NCBI RefSeq assembly: GCF_041435215.1
Contig: NZ_CP108394.1
Coordinates: forward strand, 6,944,001 to 7,008,000
Direction: 5' to 3'
Length of the DNA: 64,000 nt
From: Streptomyces sp. NBC_01314
Lineage (GTDB): Bacteria; Actinomycetota; Actinomycetes; Streptomycetales; Streptomycetaceae
Part shown: positions 16,747 to 24,992 of the stretch, in pieces
How positions within the stretch are numbered: position 1 is the stretch's first letter
How the letters are laid out: each line of letters begins with the position of its first letter
The notes under the pieces: generated by a model
Database searches by the model: none
Told to the model about the DNA's origin: nothing
What the model saw: only the letters and a program-made list of their open reading frames with translations
Position numbers and translations under genes: made by a program

Positions 16747-17604
16747 TCAGGTGCGCGGGACGCGCAGCTCGTCCCAGCTCGCGCGGCCCGGGACGCCGTC
16801 CGCGTCGGTGCCGGAGTAGCCGAGCTTGTGCTGCCAGGCGGCGTACGAGCGGCGGTCGGCGGCGGTCCAGGACGGGCCGGGGCCCACCTCGTAGCGGCCG
16901 CAGCCCTCGGCGACGAGCCGTCTGCCCATGGCGGTGACGACCGCGCTGCGGCGGCCGGTGGTGAAGAACGCGGCGCCCGGGAAGGGCGCGTACGAGACCG
17001 GCTCCGTGCCTCCGGTCGTCGTGCCGGCCAGGCGCTTCGCGATCCTCGTCCGCATCGCCGCCATCGAGAAGGTCGGGTCGATCTTGCGGGTCGTCCACTC
17101 CTTGTGGCCGATGACCCGGGACGCGGCCCAGCCGTGCGCCCGGCACACCGCCGCCGCGACCTTCTCCACGGCCGCCAGCTGGGCGTCCGGGTAGGGGTCG
17201 CGGCCGTTGCCGAGGTTCTCGATCTCGAAGCCGTAGAAATGGGCGTTGCCGTCGACCGCGTCCGCGCCCGGCCGGGAGGGGATCGCCGTCGCGTTCCGTA
17301 CGGCGTTGTAGGTGGCCGTCGCGCCGCGGCCGGCGTGGTTGGTGCGGCCGTAGCCGACCAGGTGGACCGTGCCGTCCTTCGCGATGACCGCGACGCAGAG
17401 GGGGCCCGGGAGGCCGGTCATACCGGTGCGGCACAGGGCGACGCTGTCGCGGCCCGCCGTGTGATGCAGCATCACACCCTGGGCCGGGCCCCAGGCGCCG
17501 ACGGTGTTGCGGTTGTGGGTGGACCAGTTGCCGTGCTCTTTGACGGTGACGCCTTCGGCGCGCAGTGCCGCCTCGAACGCGGCGGCGGAGAGGGGTGTGG
17601 CCAT
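16747..17604 (-). CDS. N-acetylmuramoyl-L-alanine amidase (endolysin)
   Basis: A 285-residue amidase_2-type endolysin. It has QGVMLHHTAGRDS (first zinc ligand), HFYGFEIENLGNGRDPYP and ASRVIGHKEWTTRKIDP (second His and catalytic region), residues about 40-175. The C-terminal part (about 205-285, FFTTGRRSAVVTAMGRRLVA to GVPGRASWDELRVPRT) is the peptidoglycan-binding module typical of Streptomyces phage lysins. No signal peptide is present, so release would depend on the adjacent holin-like protein. It is separated from the fibre-like gene by a strong hairpin and may be a separate late transcript. In a tail-only locus it would serve to release particles by lysis. Confidence 0.9.
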   Translation of the reverse strand: MATPLSAAAFEAALRAEGVTVKEHGNWSTHNRNTVGAWGPAQGVMLHHTAGRDSVALCRTGMTGLPGPLCVAVIAKDGTVHLVGYGRTNHAGRGATATYNAVRNATAIPSRPGADAVDGNAHFYGFEIENLGNGRDPYPDAQLAAVEKVAAAVCRAHGWAASRVIGHKEWTTRKIDPTFSMAAMRTRIAKRLAGTTTGGTEPVSYAPFPGAAFFTTGRRSAVVTAMGRRLVAEGCGRYEVGPGPSWTAADRRSYAAWQHKLGYSGTDADGVPGRASWDELRVPRT

Positions 17605-17642
17605 GGGCCTGTTTCCTTTCGGGCAGGAGTCGGGCAGGAGAA

Positions 17643-17682
17643 AGCCCCGGTGCGCCGCGCGGGGGAGCGGCGTACCGGGGCT
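17643..17682 (-). terminator. Hairpin between fibre-like and amidase genes
   Basis: On the minus strand AGCCCCGGTACGCCGC pairs with GCGGCGCACCGGGGCT (one mismatch) and is followed by TTTCTCC. It resembles an attenuating terminator between the structural and lysis parts of the locus. Confidence 0.65.
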
Positions 17683-17703
17683 GCTGTGGAACGGGGGAAC
17701 GGG

Positions 17704-18351
17704 TCAGAGGACGGGATCGACCCTGATGAAACGGTTGTCGTAGGTGACCGTGTTGGTCGTCGCGGACGTCGCCGACCAGTACGTCGGCGTCGCCGAGTAG
17801 GCCGTACCCGCCGTCAGGCCCGAGACCAGGAACTGGCTCGATGTCGACACGCGGTCCGTGCTGAGAAGGATGGCGCAGCGGTCGAGCGAGGAGGGCAGGA
17901 ACACCGAGCCGTCGGAGACCTTCTTGATCGCCGCGCTCATGTAGCCGGTGGTCGCCGTCGAGTTGAACATCATCGCGCCCACCGTGACGACCACCTTGCC
18001 GGTCGGCGGCGCGGTGAAGGCGGCCACCAGAGGGTCTCCGCTGGTCAGCGTATCGGTGGCACTGGTCGCGGTCGTCGAACCGACATTGTTGTTCTGGAGG
18101 TACACCAGGCCCGGGGTGACGGGGGCCCAGAGCGAGCCCGTGTAGTGGGTGAGCTGGCCGGGGGTGCTCAGCCAGGCGACCATGCCGGGCGCCGGGGTCG
18201 TGATCGCGGCGTCCCGGGCGGCGGCGTCCCCGAACCGCATGACCGTGCGGCCGTCGACCCCCTCGGCCAGCGACTGGAGATGGAGGGGCAGGTTCGCCGC
18301 GTCGGTGGGCTGGGGATAGGGCAGACCGTTCAGCGGTGTGTAGGCGGTCAC
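17704..18351 (-). CDS. Putative tail fibre / receptor-binding tip protein
   Basis: A 215-residue protein starting MTAYTPLNGLPYPQPTDAAN, with DAANLPLHLQSLAEGVDGRT, a start commonly seen in actinophage minor tail proteins. The remainder is Thr/Ser/Gly/Val-rich and looks all-beta (LWAPVTPGLVYLQNNNVGST, GKVVVTVGAMMF, NTVTYDNRFIRVDPVL). Position at the 3' end of the hub genes and before lysis genes fits a short fibre or adsorption protein that would set target range. No enzymatic motif is seen. It overlaps the upstream gene by 4 bp (ATGA). Confidence 0.6.
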   Translation of the reverse strand: MTAYTPLNGLPYPQPTDAANLPLHLQSLAEGVDGRTVMRFGDAAARDAAITTPAPGMVAWLSTPGQLTHYTGSLWAPVTPGLVYLQNNNVGSTTATSATDTLTSGDPLVAAFTAPPTGKVVVTVGAMMFNSTATTGYMSAAIKKVSDGSVFLPSSLDRCAILLSTDRVSTSSQFLVSGLTAGTAYSATPTYWSATSATTNTVTYDNRFIRVDPVL

Positions 18352-18749
18352 GCGGAAGCCTCCTCGGCTGTGCTCGTCCTGGTGTCGGACCCGGTGTCGG
18401 ACCCGGTGTCGGTACCTGTCGTTGTCGGTGTCTCCGTGCCGGCGTCCAGGGCGGTCTCCGCCGGTGTCTCTCCGGTCTCCTCCGCTGTCGGCCCTGTCTG
18501 CCCGCCGGTGTCGGGGGAGGACGTCCCGTCGTCCCCGGTCGGGTCGGCGGCGCCCGTGCCCTCCTGCGGGTCCGCGCCGGGCAGGCCTGTGGAGACCGTC
18601 ACCAGCACCGGGTCGGTGAGCACCACCGAGCTCTGCTCCTCCTTCGCCTCGAAATACGCGGTGAGGCTGGTCGCCACGGCCGAGGCCAGCCGCAGCAGCT
18701 GTTCCTCGGACAGCACCACCGGCACCGTCTCCGAATGGCTCTCAGACAT
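18348..18749 (-). CDS. Hypothetical acidic low-complexity tail-cluster protein
   Basis: A 133-residue protein with a short ordered N-terminus (VVLSEEQLLRLASAVATSLT, about 11-35, amphipathic helix) and an acidic Thr/Gly/Asp/Glu-rich tail, including TGSDTGSDT. I do not recognise a family. It overlaps the hub gene stop by 8 bp and the fibre-like gene start by 4 bp, so it is co-translated with tail-tip genes. It could be a small linker or chaperone for the fibre; this is only context. Confidence 0.55.
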   Translation of the reverse strand: MSESHSETVPVVLSEEQLLRLASAVATSLTAYFEAKEEQSSVVLTDPVLVTVSTGLPGADPQEGTGAADPTGDDGTSSPDTGGQTGPTAEETGETPAETALDAGTETPTTTGTDTGSDTGSDTRTSTAEEASA

Positions 18750-21162
18750 GTGCGGACTCCCTGATCTCTCCCCAGGTCAGCCCGGACGCGGTCAGCGCCG
18801 CGAGGGTCGGGAAGGCGCTCGTGACGGAGGCGTACGTCGCGTACGTCACCGCCGCCGGTTCGCTGGGCTTGTCCGGGGTCAGCTCGAAGTCGGCCGGCAG
18901 GTCACCGGAGTCGACACCACGGAGCGTCAGCGTCTGCTGGACCCCGCCGTCGGCCGTGCCCGCGGTGCGGATGCCGATGACCCAGGCGAGGGTGTTGAGG
19001 GCGGCGCCGGTGGTGTCCACCACCCTGACGACGTCGCCGAGTTGGATACGCGGGTCGTACAGCACGTCGACGTCGCCGATGACCGGCACCGGCAGGACAC
19101 CCGCGGCGCGCATCGCCTTCGCGAGGGCCAGGGCGGTGTCCGCGTCCTGGACCCAGTCGCTGGACTCGGCCGTGTACTCCTGGCGCCCGTAGTACTTCTC
19201 GCTGGCCACCCCGTCCGGATCCGGGTTCCCGGCCGTCGGGGCGAGCATCGCGACGGCCTGCCGCTCCACCGGTTCGGCGGTGGGCTTGCGGGTCTCCAGG
19301 TAGAAGGACGGCGTGCCGGTCTTCGTCGCCGTGTACAGCGGCAGCGAGTGCCGGTTGCTGAAGCGCACCACCAGGTAACCGTCCTCACGGCGGACCATGA
19401 GGTCGACCTTGCCCTTGACGGCACTTCCGGTCCCGCCGCCGGTGAGGGCGAAGCGGACGTTCGTGCCCGGGGTGACGATCGTGTCGTCGTCCGTGGTGGG
19501 CGGGCTGACGTCGTACTCGTCGTCCGACATCAGGTACTTGACGGTCGTCGTCCCGGGCAGGATGGCGCGGACCTCCTTGTCCGCGAGGGTGGTGCCCACC
19601 TCGGAACCGATGCCCGTCCAGTCCCTGTACGGCTGGACGCAGTAGTTGCGGCAGGCGTCGATCTCCTCGGTGGCGGTCAGGGAGGCGATCTCCCGGACGC
19701 TGGTGAGGGTGAGGTCGGCCGTCGTGGGCCTGGTGGCGAACCGGGTGTAGTTCCGCCAGCGGAAGACACCGCGCTCGTCGATCTCCGCGGTCGACATGCT
19801 CGCCTTGGCGATCTGCGAGATCACCTCCCACTGCGAACCGGTGACCCGGGGCAGCGCGTACAACGGGAGGACCACATCGTCGAGTTCGACGCTCTTGACC
19901 CAGCCGTCCTGCCGGAACTCGGACGCCGTCGGCATGCCCGGCACCCCGCCCGTGACCTGCACGCACTCGGTGGGCATGTCGGTGTAGAGGGTGACCTGCT
20001 GGAGTTCGGCCGGCTTCTGGACGGCCCGGTCCTGCGCCAGCGTGTACGGCGGTCCGATCACGCTGGTGCCGTCGGGTGCCGTCAGCTGGGGCTGAATGGT
20101 GGTGCCGGTGTCGGTGCTGTCGAAGTACGCGCCGACGTGCCAGACGCCTCGCTGACTCCACACCCCGCGCCAGGGCGCGTAGTCGCTGAACGTCCACGGC
20201 AGGTAGTAGCCGCCGTCCTTCGAGTCCATGGAGACCAGCCGGATCCACCCCTCGGCGAAGTCGACCTCCATCTTCAGTTCGCCGGTGGTCGTGCCGTTGC
20301 GGTTCAGGTCCAGCTGGAGGACGGCCCTGTCGGCGTTGCTCCGGGGCGCGGCCGGGTCCAGATCGCCGTACGAGAGCGCGTTGTTGACCCAGAACTCGGC
20401 GAAGAGCCGACTGCCCGGGAACGTGATCCGGCTGCGCGGGGTCCAACTCGCCCGCAGCTGGGTGACCTTGGGCACCAGCGCCAGCTCGTGCGGCGCGCCC
20501 TCCCGGCTGAAGACGTACGTGTCCGGTGCGGGCACGTCCAGCGGCTGGCCGTAGGGCGTGCTGAAGCCGCCGTGCAGTGAGGCGTAGACGAGGGTGAGCG
20601 GCTTGCCCTCCTCGAAGTCCGGGTACCGGGCCGGCGGGCAGGCGTTCAGGCCGCCCTGGCGCAGCAGTTCGGAGACGCACCAGGTCGCGGACGACATGGG
20701 CCGGCTGAGCCGGAACCCGGCGTCCGCCTTCGGCAGTTCGGCCGGGCCGCGCAGCCGCTCGGCCCCGTCGAGGGCCGTGATCTGCGCACTGTCGGTGCCG
20801 GAGGTGGCGGAACGGGAGCGGACCGTCCCCCGGAAGGCGGGCAGCCTGCCGCCGCCGACCCCGCTCTCGTGGACGACCGACTGGCCGGGGCGTACGACGT
20901 CGCCGGTCTTCCGGGCCGCCCACGGCGAGTACATCTCCGGCGCCGATGCCCCGCCCGTACCGGACAGCTGCACCTGCAACTGTGCGGCGGACGAGCCGGA
21001 GAAGGCGCGCATCGCGGCCGGCAGGTCGGTCGCGTACGACCGCTCCACCTGCCAGGACTGGACCTGCGTCGAGACGTTCCTGCCGCCCAGGCGGGTGGTG
21101 TGGGTGGTGGTGCGCTCACCGGCCGCGAGCGCGGACTCGGTGGCGTCGTCAGCCTGCTGCAC
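18742..21162 (-). CDS. Tail hub / Tal-like minor tail protein
   Basis: An 806-residue protein, the largest in the tail cluster, started at GTG 21162 with GGAGG 7 bases upstream. The N-terminal part (about 1-170) contains TTRLGGRNVSTQVQSWQVER and ITALDGAERLRGPAELPKAD, like baseplate-hub beta-barrels. A central segment (about 240-370; RITFPGSRLFAEFWVNNALS, LQLDLNRNGTTTGELKMEVD, GVWHVGAYFDSTDTG) resembles a concanavalin/laminin-G-like fold and may bind glycan. The C-terminal part (about 430-770) contains DPRIQLGDVVRVVDTTGA and ends in a helical stretch. It follows the distal tail gene with a 14-bp overlap. Hub assignment rests on order, size and these motifs. Confidence 0.7.
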   Translation of the reverse strand: MQQADDATESALAAGERTTTHTTRLGGRNVSTQVQSWQVERSYATDLPAAMRAFSGSSAAQLQVQLSGTGGASAPEMYSPWAARKTGDVVRPGQSVVHESGVGGGRLPAFRGTVRSRSATSGTDSAQITALDGAERLRGPAELPKADAGFRLSRPMSSATWCVSELLRQGGLNACPPARYPDFEEGKPLTLVYASLHGGFSTPYGQPLDVPAPDTYVFSREGAPHELALVPKVTQLRASWTPRSRITFPGSRLFAEFWVNNALSYGDLDPAAPRSNADRAVLQLDLNRNGTTTGELKMEVDFAEGWIRLVSMDSKDGGYYLPWTFSDYAPWRGVWSQRGVWHVGAYFDSTDTGTTIQPQLTAPDGTSVIGPPYTLAQDRAVQKPAELQQVTLYTDMPTECVQVTGGVPGMPTASEFRQDGWVKSVELDDVVLPLYALPRVTGSQWEVISQIAKASMSTAEIDERGVFRWRNYTRFATRPTTADLTLTSVREIASLTATEEIDACRNYCVQPYRDWTGIGSEVGTTLADKEVRAILPGTTTVKYLMSDDEYDVSPPTTDDDTIVTPGTNVRFALTGGGTGSAVKGKVDLMVRREDGYLVVRFSNRHSLPLYTATKTGTPSFYLETRKPTAEPVERQAVAMLAPTAGNPDPDGVASEKYYGRQEYTAESSDWVQDADTALALAKAMRAAGVLPVPVIGDVDVLYDPRIQLGDVVRVVDTTGAALNTLAWVIGIRTAGTADGGVQQTLTLRGVDSGDLPADFELTPDKPSEPAAVTYATYASVTSAFPTLAALTASGLTWGEIRESAHV

Positions 21163-21988
21163 CGGACACCTCCACGAGGTCGAGACCGAAGTTGCGGAAC
21201 GGCAGCGGCCGGCCGGGCGTGTCGCTGTAGCCGGTCACCGACATCGGCGGCAGCCCGTCGCCCGGGACGCCGTCCGCCGCCGTACCGCCGTACGTGAGGC
21301 AGGCACCGGCGAAGGAGTACGTGCCCGCCGCGCCGGGCTTGGCGGTCGGCGTGACGAACGCGGCGTCGGCCGGGACGGTACCGGCGACCAGCGGGCCGAC
21401 GGCGGAGGCCGTACTGATGTACGAGCCGTTGGCCCTCTTGAAGTCCAGGCCCACACTGACCGTGCCCAGCGCGGCCATCGCCGTCGGCGCACGGAAGGAG
21501 AGCTGGAGCCCCGGCGACACCGGGAAGTTGCCGACGGTGCCGGCGCAGCGCCAGGCCACGGCGCTGTTCGCGTCCACCGCGGTGAAGGTGAAGGCGCCCG
21601 CGGCCGGGGTGCTCTCGGCCACCGTGCCGGTCGAGGTGGTGAACCACTGGGCGAGCCCCGTGATGTCGGTGGCCTTGGCCGCGCCCCGGCCGAGGGCCTG
21701 GCCGGCGGTGAGCACGTTGCCGGCGGCCGGGTCGACGAGGAACACGGTCGGCGCGAGCGAGCTGTCGACGCGCCGGGCGATCCGGTCGAGCGCCCGGGCG
21801 TGGGCCGGCGGCAGCAGGTCCCAGGCCAGCTTGATCCGGCGTACCGGAGCGAGGTTGCGGGTGACGGTGACCCGGCCACCGAGCGACTTGAACTCGCTGA
21901 TGCCCAGGTCGGCGGTGCGGTCGAAGGACTTGGCCGCCTGATCGATCTCGTACATGGAACCGGGCGGGCCGATCCAAAGGTTTCCCAT
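21149..21988 (-). CDS. Distal tail (Dit-like) protein
   Basis: A 279-residue protein, start MGNLWIGPPGSMYEIDQAAK chosen at 21988 because AGGGG lies just upstream; a frame start at 22057 would run through a terminator. The N-terminal region (SLGGRVTVTRNLAPVRRIKL) is typical of actinophage distal tail/minor tail proteins that join tube to hub. The middle (about 100-230) looks like a beta-sandwich insertion (AGAFTFTAVDANSAVAWRCA, LGTVSVGLDFKRANGSY). Position between tape measure and hub supports the call. Confidence 0.65.
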   Translation of the reverse strand: MGNLWIGPPGSMYEIDQAAKSFDRTADLGISEFKSLGGRVTVTRNLAPVRRIKLAWDLLPPAHARALDRIARRVDSSLAPTVFLVDPAAGNVLTAGQALGRGAAKATDITGLAQWFTTSTGTVAESTPAAGAFTFTAVDANSAVAWRCAGTVGNFPVSPGLQLSFRAPTAMAALGTVSVGLDFKRANGSYISTASAVGPLVAGTVPADAAFVTPTAKPGAAGTYSFAGACLTYGGTAADGVPGDGLPPMSVTGYSDTPGRPLPFRNFGLDLVEVSGAAG

Positions 21989-22021
21989 GGTTTCCCCTGG
22001 TGGTAGGCGGTTGAGGGCATG

Positions 22022-22043
22022 AAAAAAGCCGAGGGCGGCGGCT
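22022..22043 (-). terminator. Intrinsic terminator between tape-measure and distal-tail genes
   Basis: On the minus strand AGCCG-CCGCCCT-CGGCT is followed by TTTTTT. It lies within the 93-bp gap between two structural genes and would reduce transcription of tail-tip and lysis genes relative to the tube genes. Confidence 0.65.
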
Positions 22044-22081
22044 GTGCCGCATGCCATCGACTGCTGCTGGACTCCGTGGTG

Positions 22082-23182
22082 TTACCGCCGGGCGAGCTGC
22101 CGCTGCCCCAGGAACACGGCTCGGGCGATCTCCTGGGAGTCGACCTGGACGACGACGGGCCGGTCGGCGAGCCGCTCCACGGCGGAGGTGAGGGTGCGCA
22201 GACCGCCGCCGGAGCCGAGCATCCGCTCCAGCTTGGACAGCGGGATGACCGCCTCGTGCTCGCCGGCCTCACCGAGCAGCGCGAGCGTGCCGCCGGAACG
22301 GGCCTGTACGATGCCGCCCTTGGCGAGGCGGGGGACGGGGACGTGCAGGCGCGGGAAGCCGAAGGAGCGGCCGCCGTACTTGGGCACCCAGTCCGGTATG
22401 TTGATCTTGATGTTGGCCAGGGCGCCGAGCAGTGCGTTCAGCGCGATGGCGAGGCCGGTCATCGGCGCGAGCATGGCGTTGCCGAGCCCGCGCAACAGCG
22501 GCCCGGCCATCCTCGCCAGCCCGGACACCGCGGTACCGATGTACTTCATGGCGATCCTGACGCCCTTGCCCAGCGCCGCAGTGACCTTGTCCATGTTCAC
22601 GAACTTGGCGATCAGCGGCGCCAGCAGGGTCATGATCAGCCCGAACGGGCTGGCCGCCATGGCGAGATTCAGCCCCTTCTGGGCAAGTGAGGCCCCCTTG
22701 AGACCCTTGCCCAGGTTCCCCATGGACTTCCCGCCCTTGTCGGCGTTCTTCCCGGCCTTTCCGACGGACGTCTCGACGGCGTCGGCCTGCTTCTTGACAC
22801 CCTGCAGGGCCGTCTTGGTCCTGTCGGCCGACGACTTGAGCTTGTCGAGCGAGGACTTGAGCTTGTCGCTGCCGCCCTTGGCCTTCCCGACACCGGTGTT
22901 GAGGCCGTTCGCCTCGGACTTGAGCTTGCTCAGGCCGGTACCGCCCTGGGTGGCGGAGGTCTTGAGCTTCACCAGCGAGGAGGCGGTCCGGTCCGCGTGG
23001 TTCTTCACCTGTCCGACAGCGGGCGCGGCCTGGTTCGCCGGGTTCTTGAGGCTTCCGACCGAAGCCGCCGCGGTCCTTGCGACGTTCTGGATCCGCTGCA
23101 GGCTGGAGGTCGCTCCACTGATGCTCTTCTGCATCTTGGACGCCCCGCCGGCGGCTGCCAGGAAAGAGTTCTTCAGTCCCAT
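22082..23182 (-). CDS. Short tape-measure protein
   Basis: A 366-residue protein. Residues 1-160 are almost entirely helical and heptad-like (Lys/Ser/Ala/Leu repeats such as LKSSLDKLKSSADRTKTALQ). Hydrophobic segments follow at about 170-190 and 220-255. The C-terminal end carries LAKGGIVQARSGGTLALLGE and AGEHEAVIPLSKLERML, the conserved end of many siphovirus tape measures. These proteins fix tail length and occupy the tube lumen. At 366 residues it is far shorter than typical phage tape measures (often 700-2000), implying a very short tail, if the length rule holds. It follows the small 166-residue gene and lies after the chaperone region, as in phages. Confidence 0.75.
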   Translation of the reverse strand: MGLKNSFLAAAGGASKMQKSISGATSSLQRIQNVARTAAASVGSLKNPANQAAPAVGQVKNHADRTASSLVKLKTSATQGGTGLSKLKSEANGLNTGVGKAKGGSDKLKSSLDKLKSSADRTKTALQGVKKQADAVETSVGKAGKNADKGGKSMGNLGKGLKGASLAQKGLNLAMAASPFGLIMTLLAPLIAKFVNMDKVTAALGKGVRIAMKYIGTAVSGLARMAGPLLRGLGNAMLAPMTGLAIALNALLGALANIKINIPDWVPKYGGRSFGFPRLHVPVPRLAKGGIVQARSGGTLALLGEAGEHEAVIPLSKLERMLGSGGGLRTLTSAVERLADRPVVVQVDSQEIARAVFLGQRQLARR

Positions 23183-23191
23183 GCCATTCTC

Positions 23192-23692
23192 CTAGGCTCT
23201 GTTTTCCGCTTGCTGCATCGCTGTTGACAAAACGCGGAGGCTGGCGGTCAGTTCCTCTGCCGCCTTGTTGAGATTCTGTAGCTTCTCGGCCTGGCTGCCG
23301 GCCTCGGCGACGACCGGCTCGCGGGGTACGCGGCTGAGAGTGGGGAGACCGTACGTGGTGGTTCCCGACTGGACTCGGGCCTTGGCGAGGATCCCGGAAA
23401 AAAGAATCTCGAAATCGATCAGCTTCACACCGACCGCGGCGAGGATCGCTCCCGCGCCCACGAGCCACCCGCCGGACTTGAAAGCATCGATGACAGGCTT
23501 GAGTCCAGATACTTCGAAGAACTGTTCCAGGAGGTCTGGCGGGGGCTTTTCCTCGCTCTTCTTTTCGGAACCCGCCTTGAGTTTCTGGTCGAGATAGGCG
23601 CGGGTGACCAGGCCATTGGCACTCTGGTCCGTCAGTCGAGTCTTGATCTCCTGGATCCTGGTGAGGATATCGCCGCTATTGGAGTCGGTCAC
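23192..23692 (-). CDS. Hypothetical helical protein upstream of tape measure
   Basis: A 166-residue protein; GTG at 23692 is chosen because AAGGAGG lies 5-6 bases upstream. The N-terminal helix (DILTRIQEIKTRLTDQSANG), a charged linker (GSEKKSEEKPPP), a hydrophobic hairpin (about 78-110, WLVGAGAILAAVGVKLIDFE) and a C-terminal coiled-coil (AEKLQNLNKAAEELTASLRV) are visible. No family is recognised. It starts inside a 4-bp GTGA overlap with a startless reading frame upstream and ends 10 bp before the tape-measure gene. It could be a tail-completion or tape-measure-associated protein; this is context only. Confidence 0.6.
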   Translation of the reverse strand: MTDSNSGDILTRIQEIKTRLTDQSANGLVTRAYLDQKLKAGSEKKSEEKPPPDLLEQFFEVSGLKPVIDAFKSGGWLVGAGAILAAVGVKLIDFEILFSGILAKARVQSGTTTYGLPTLSRVPREPVVAEAGSQAEKLQNLNKAAEELTASLRVLSTAMQQAENRA

Positions 23693-23865
23693 GACCCCTC
23701 CTTCCAAATGGTGACGCGGCCGGCATCGTCCACGACCCGAGCAATCCCAAGGAGGCCCGATTCGTGAGCGACGATCGATGAATAGCCGATTTGACTGGAA
23801 TCTCCGGCATTGTGTGCCGGTTTGTGTTCTGAGCCTCGACCGTCTTGCGGTGAAATACGCTTACT
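23689..23865 (-). pseudogene. Startless 58-codon frame, probable gene remnant
   Basis: The minus frame open from 23865 to its TGA at 23691-23689 encodes a protein-like end (IVAHESGLLGIARVVDDAGR, VTIWKEGS). Its stop overlaps the next gene's GTG by 4 bp, the coupling seen throughout this cluster. The frame has no ATG, GTG, TTG or CTG near its 5' end, and an in-frame TGA lies at 23868. Local GC is clearly lower than in neighbouring genes. It is most simply the 3' remnant of a lost or frameshifted gene. Confidence 0.35.
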
Positions 23866-24035
23866 TCACAATTTGCGTGCGTGACGAACACAGCTTGGTC
23901 GAGTATTCTCCGCTTGCTCAAAACTCGCAGGTCAATGTCGTTCTACGGAGTCGTCGGCGGGTGGGCGCCGGTCCGAGGGGGGACCGGCAACGGGGATGAG
24001 TGGCCTTCTTCGTGGAGGCGTAACGGGGGTAAGGC

Positions 24036-24482
24036 GTGGACGGGGAGCGCGGTACGGGGGTAGGGACGGGGAATGCGGCTCCGGATGTGGATGTCGCGTT
24101 ACTCGTCGACGAGTTGGTCAGGCTGGTGCGGGCGCACGGCGGTTCGGATGTCGTGCTGTTCACCGCGGACGAGATGGAGCGGCGGGAATTCGCCGCTTAT
24201 GCGCATGGCTGGAACGACGCCCTGGCGTCGTTGCCTCCGCAGTTGCGGCGGCCCGAACTGACGCTGCTCGAAGGCGGCGTGATCATTCCATTTCCGGGGG
24301 AGCTGGACGTCGAGGGTTCCCACGGCGTCGGCCAGGGGGAAACCGAGGATCCCGACCCGCCGCCCCGCAAACGGCGGCCCCGGTTCGTCGAGAAGAGCGC
24401 TCGATCGAAGTCGCCGACCATCCCGAAGCTCGAACGTGGGTCATCCCGGCGGCCGGACCGCCGGGATTTTTTTGACCATTGA
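24036..24482 (+). CDS. Hypothetical small protein A (paralogue of the gene at 24573-24956)
   Basis: A 148-residue protein read from GTG 24036. The N-terminal half has VDELVRLVRAHGGSDVVLFT, DEMERREFAAYAHGWNDA and GGVIIPFPGE; the C-terminal third is basic and Pro-rich. The same pattern (EIEKREFKAYGQGWRD, GGKILPFPQQ) occurs in the convergent minus-strand gene at 24573-24956, so the two are paralogues. It is the only plus-strand gene inside the tail block. An intrinsic terminator hairpin sits within its last codons. Function unknown; small size and lack of membrane segments suggest a cytoplasmic regulator or morphogenetic factor. Confidence 0.6.
   Translation: MDGERGTGVGTGNAAPDVDVALLVDELVRLVRAHGGSDVVLFTADEMERREFAAYAHGWNDALASLPPQLRRPELTLLEGGVIIPFPGELDVEGSHGVGQGETEDPDPPPRKRRPRFVEKSARSKSPTIPKLERGSSRRPDRRDFFDH
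24443..24473 (+). terminator. Intrinsic terminator
   Basis: ATCCCGGCGG-CCGGA-CCGCCGGGAT forms a perfect 10-bp stem followed by seven T residues on the plus strand. It overlaps the 3' end of the gene at 24036-24482, whose stop lies 9 bp beyond it. Confidence 0.85.
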
Positions 24483-24572
24483 CACGTGTGCCCGCCGCCG
24501 AACCGTGGACGCGTGTGCGTCCTTGTTCCGCGGCGGGCCGGTGGTGCGTGGGCTGTCCTTCGGGTCGGCGCC

Positions 24573-24956
24573 CTACAGGTCGTCGTCCGACGGGTGCGGG
24601 CGCGCGGTCGGCGGGTGCGGATGGGGGTGCGGGGGCGTAGCCGGCGGCGGCGCTTGCTGGGGGAAAGGGAGGATCTTGCCGCCGGGGTCGCGGCGGGGCG
24701 GTGCGGCCTGCCCCTGCGCCTGGCTCTGACCGCGGAGCGCGGCCGCGGACCGCCGCCGCTGGTCCTCGTGTTCGCCCCGGTCCCGCCAGCCCTGCCCGTA
24801 CGCCTTGAACTCGCGCTTCTCGATCTCGGTACGGGTGGTGACGACCAGGTCTGCCGGGACGGCCCGTTGCATGCGCACGGCAAGGACCTGCCGCAGTTCG
24901 GCCTCGGCTCTGTCCAGCTCGACGCCGCCCCACGCCTCGCCCTCGTTGTTCGTCAC
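24573..24956 (-). CDS. Hypothetical small protein B (paralogue of the gene at 24036-24482)
   Basis: A 127-residue protein from GTG 24956. The ordered part (about 10-65) includes LRQVLAVRMQRAVPADLVVT and EIEKREFKAYGQGWRDRGEH. A Gln/Arg linker, GGKILPFPQQ and a Pro/His-rich end follow (PPATPPHPHPHPPTARPHP, possibly metal-binding). It shares sequence pattern and order of motifs with the convergent gene at 24036. A near-consensus actinobacterial LexA box lies 37-52 bp upstream of the start. Not part of standard siphovirus tails; function unknown. Confidence 0.6.
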   Translation of the reverse strand: MTNNEGEAWGGVELDRAEAELRQVLAVRMQRAVPADLVVTTRTEIEKREFKAYGQGWRDRGEHEDQRRRSAAALRGQSQAQGQAAPPRRDPGGKILPFPQQAPPPATPPHPHPHPPTARPHPSDDDL

Positions 24957-24992
24957 TCGACCCCCACTCCCCGCAGACTTCGCACATGTGCT

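Noticed and set aside
15913..20580. A 1555-residue plus-strand open frame over the AAA ATPase end and tail genes
   Set aside because: It runs antisense to the amidase, fibre-like and hub genes, is Arg/Gly/Val-rich without domains, and is a GC shadow.
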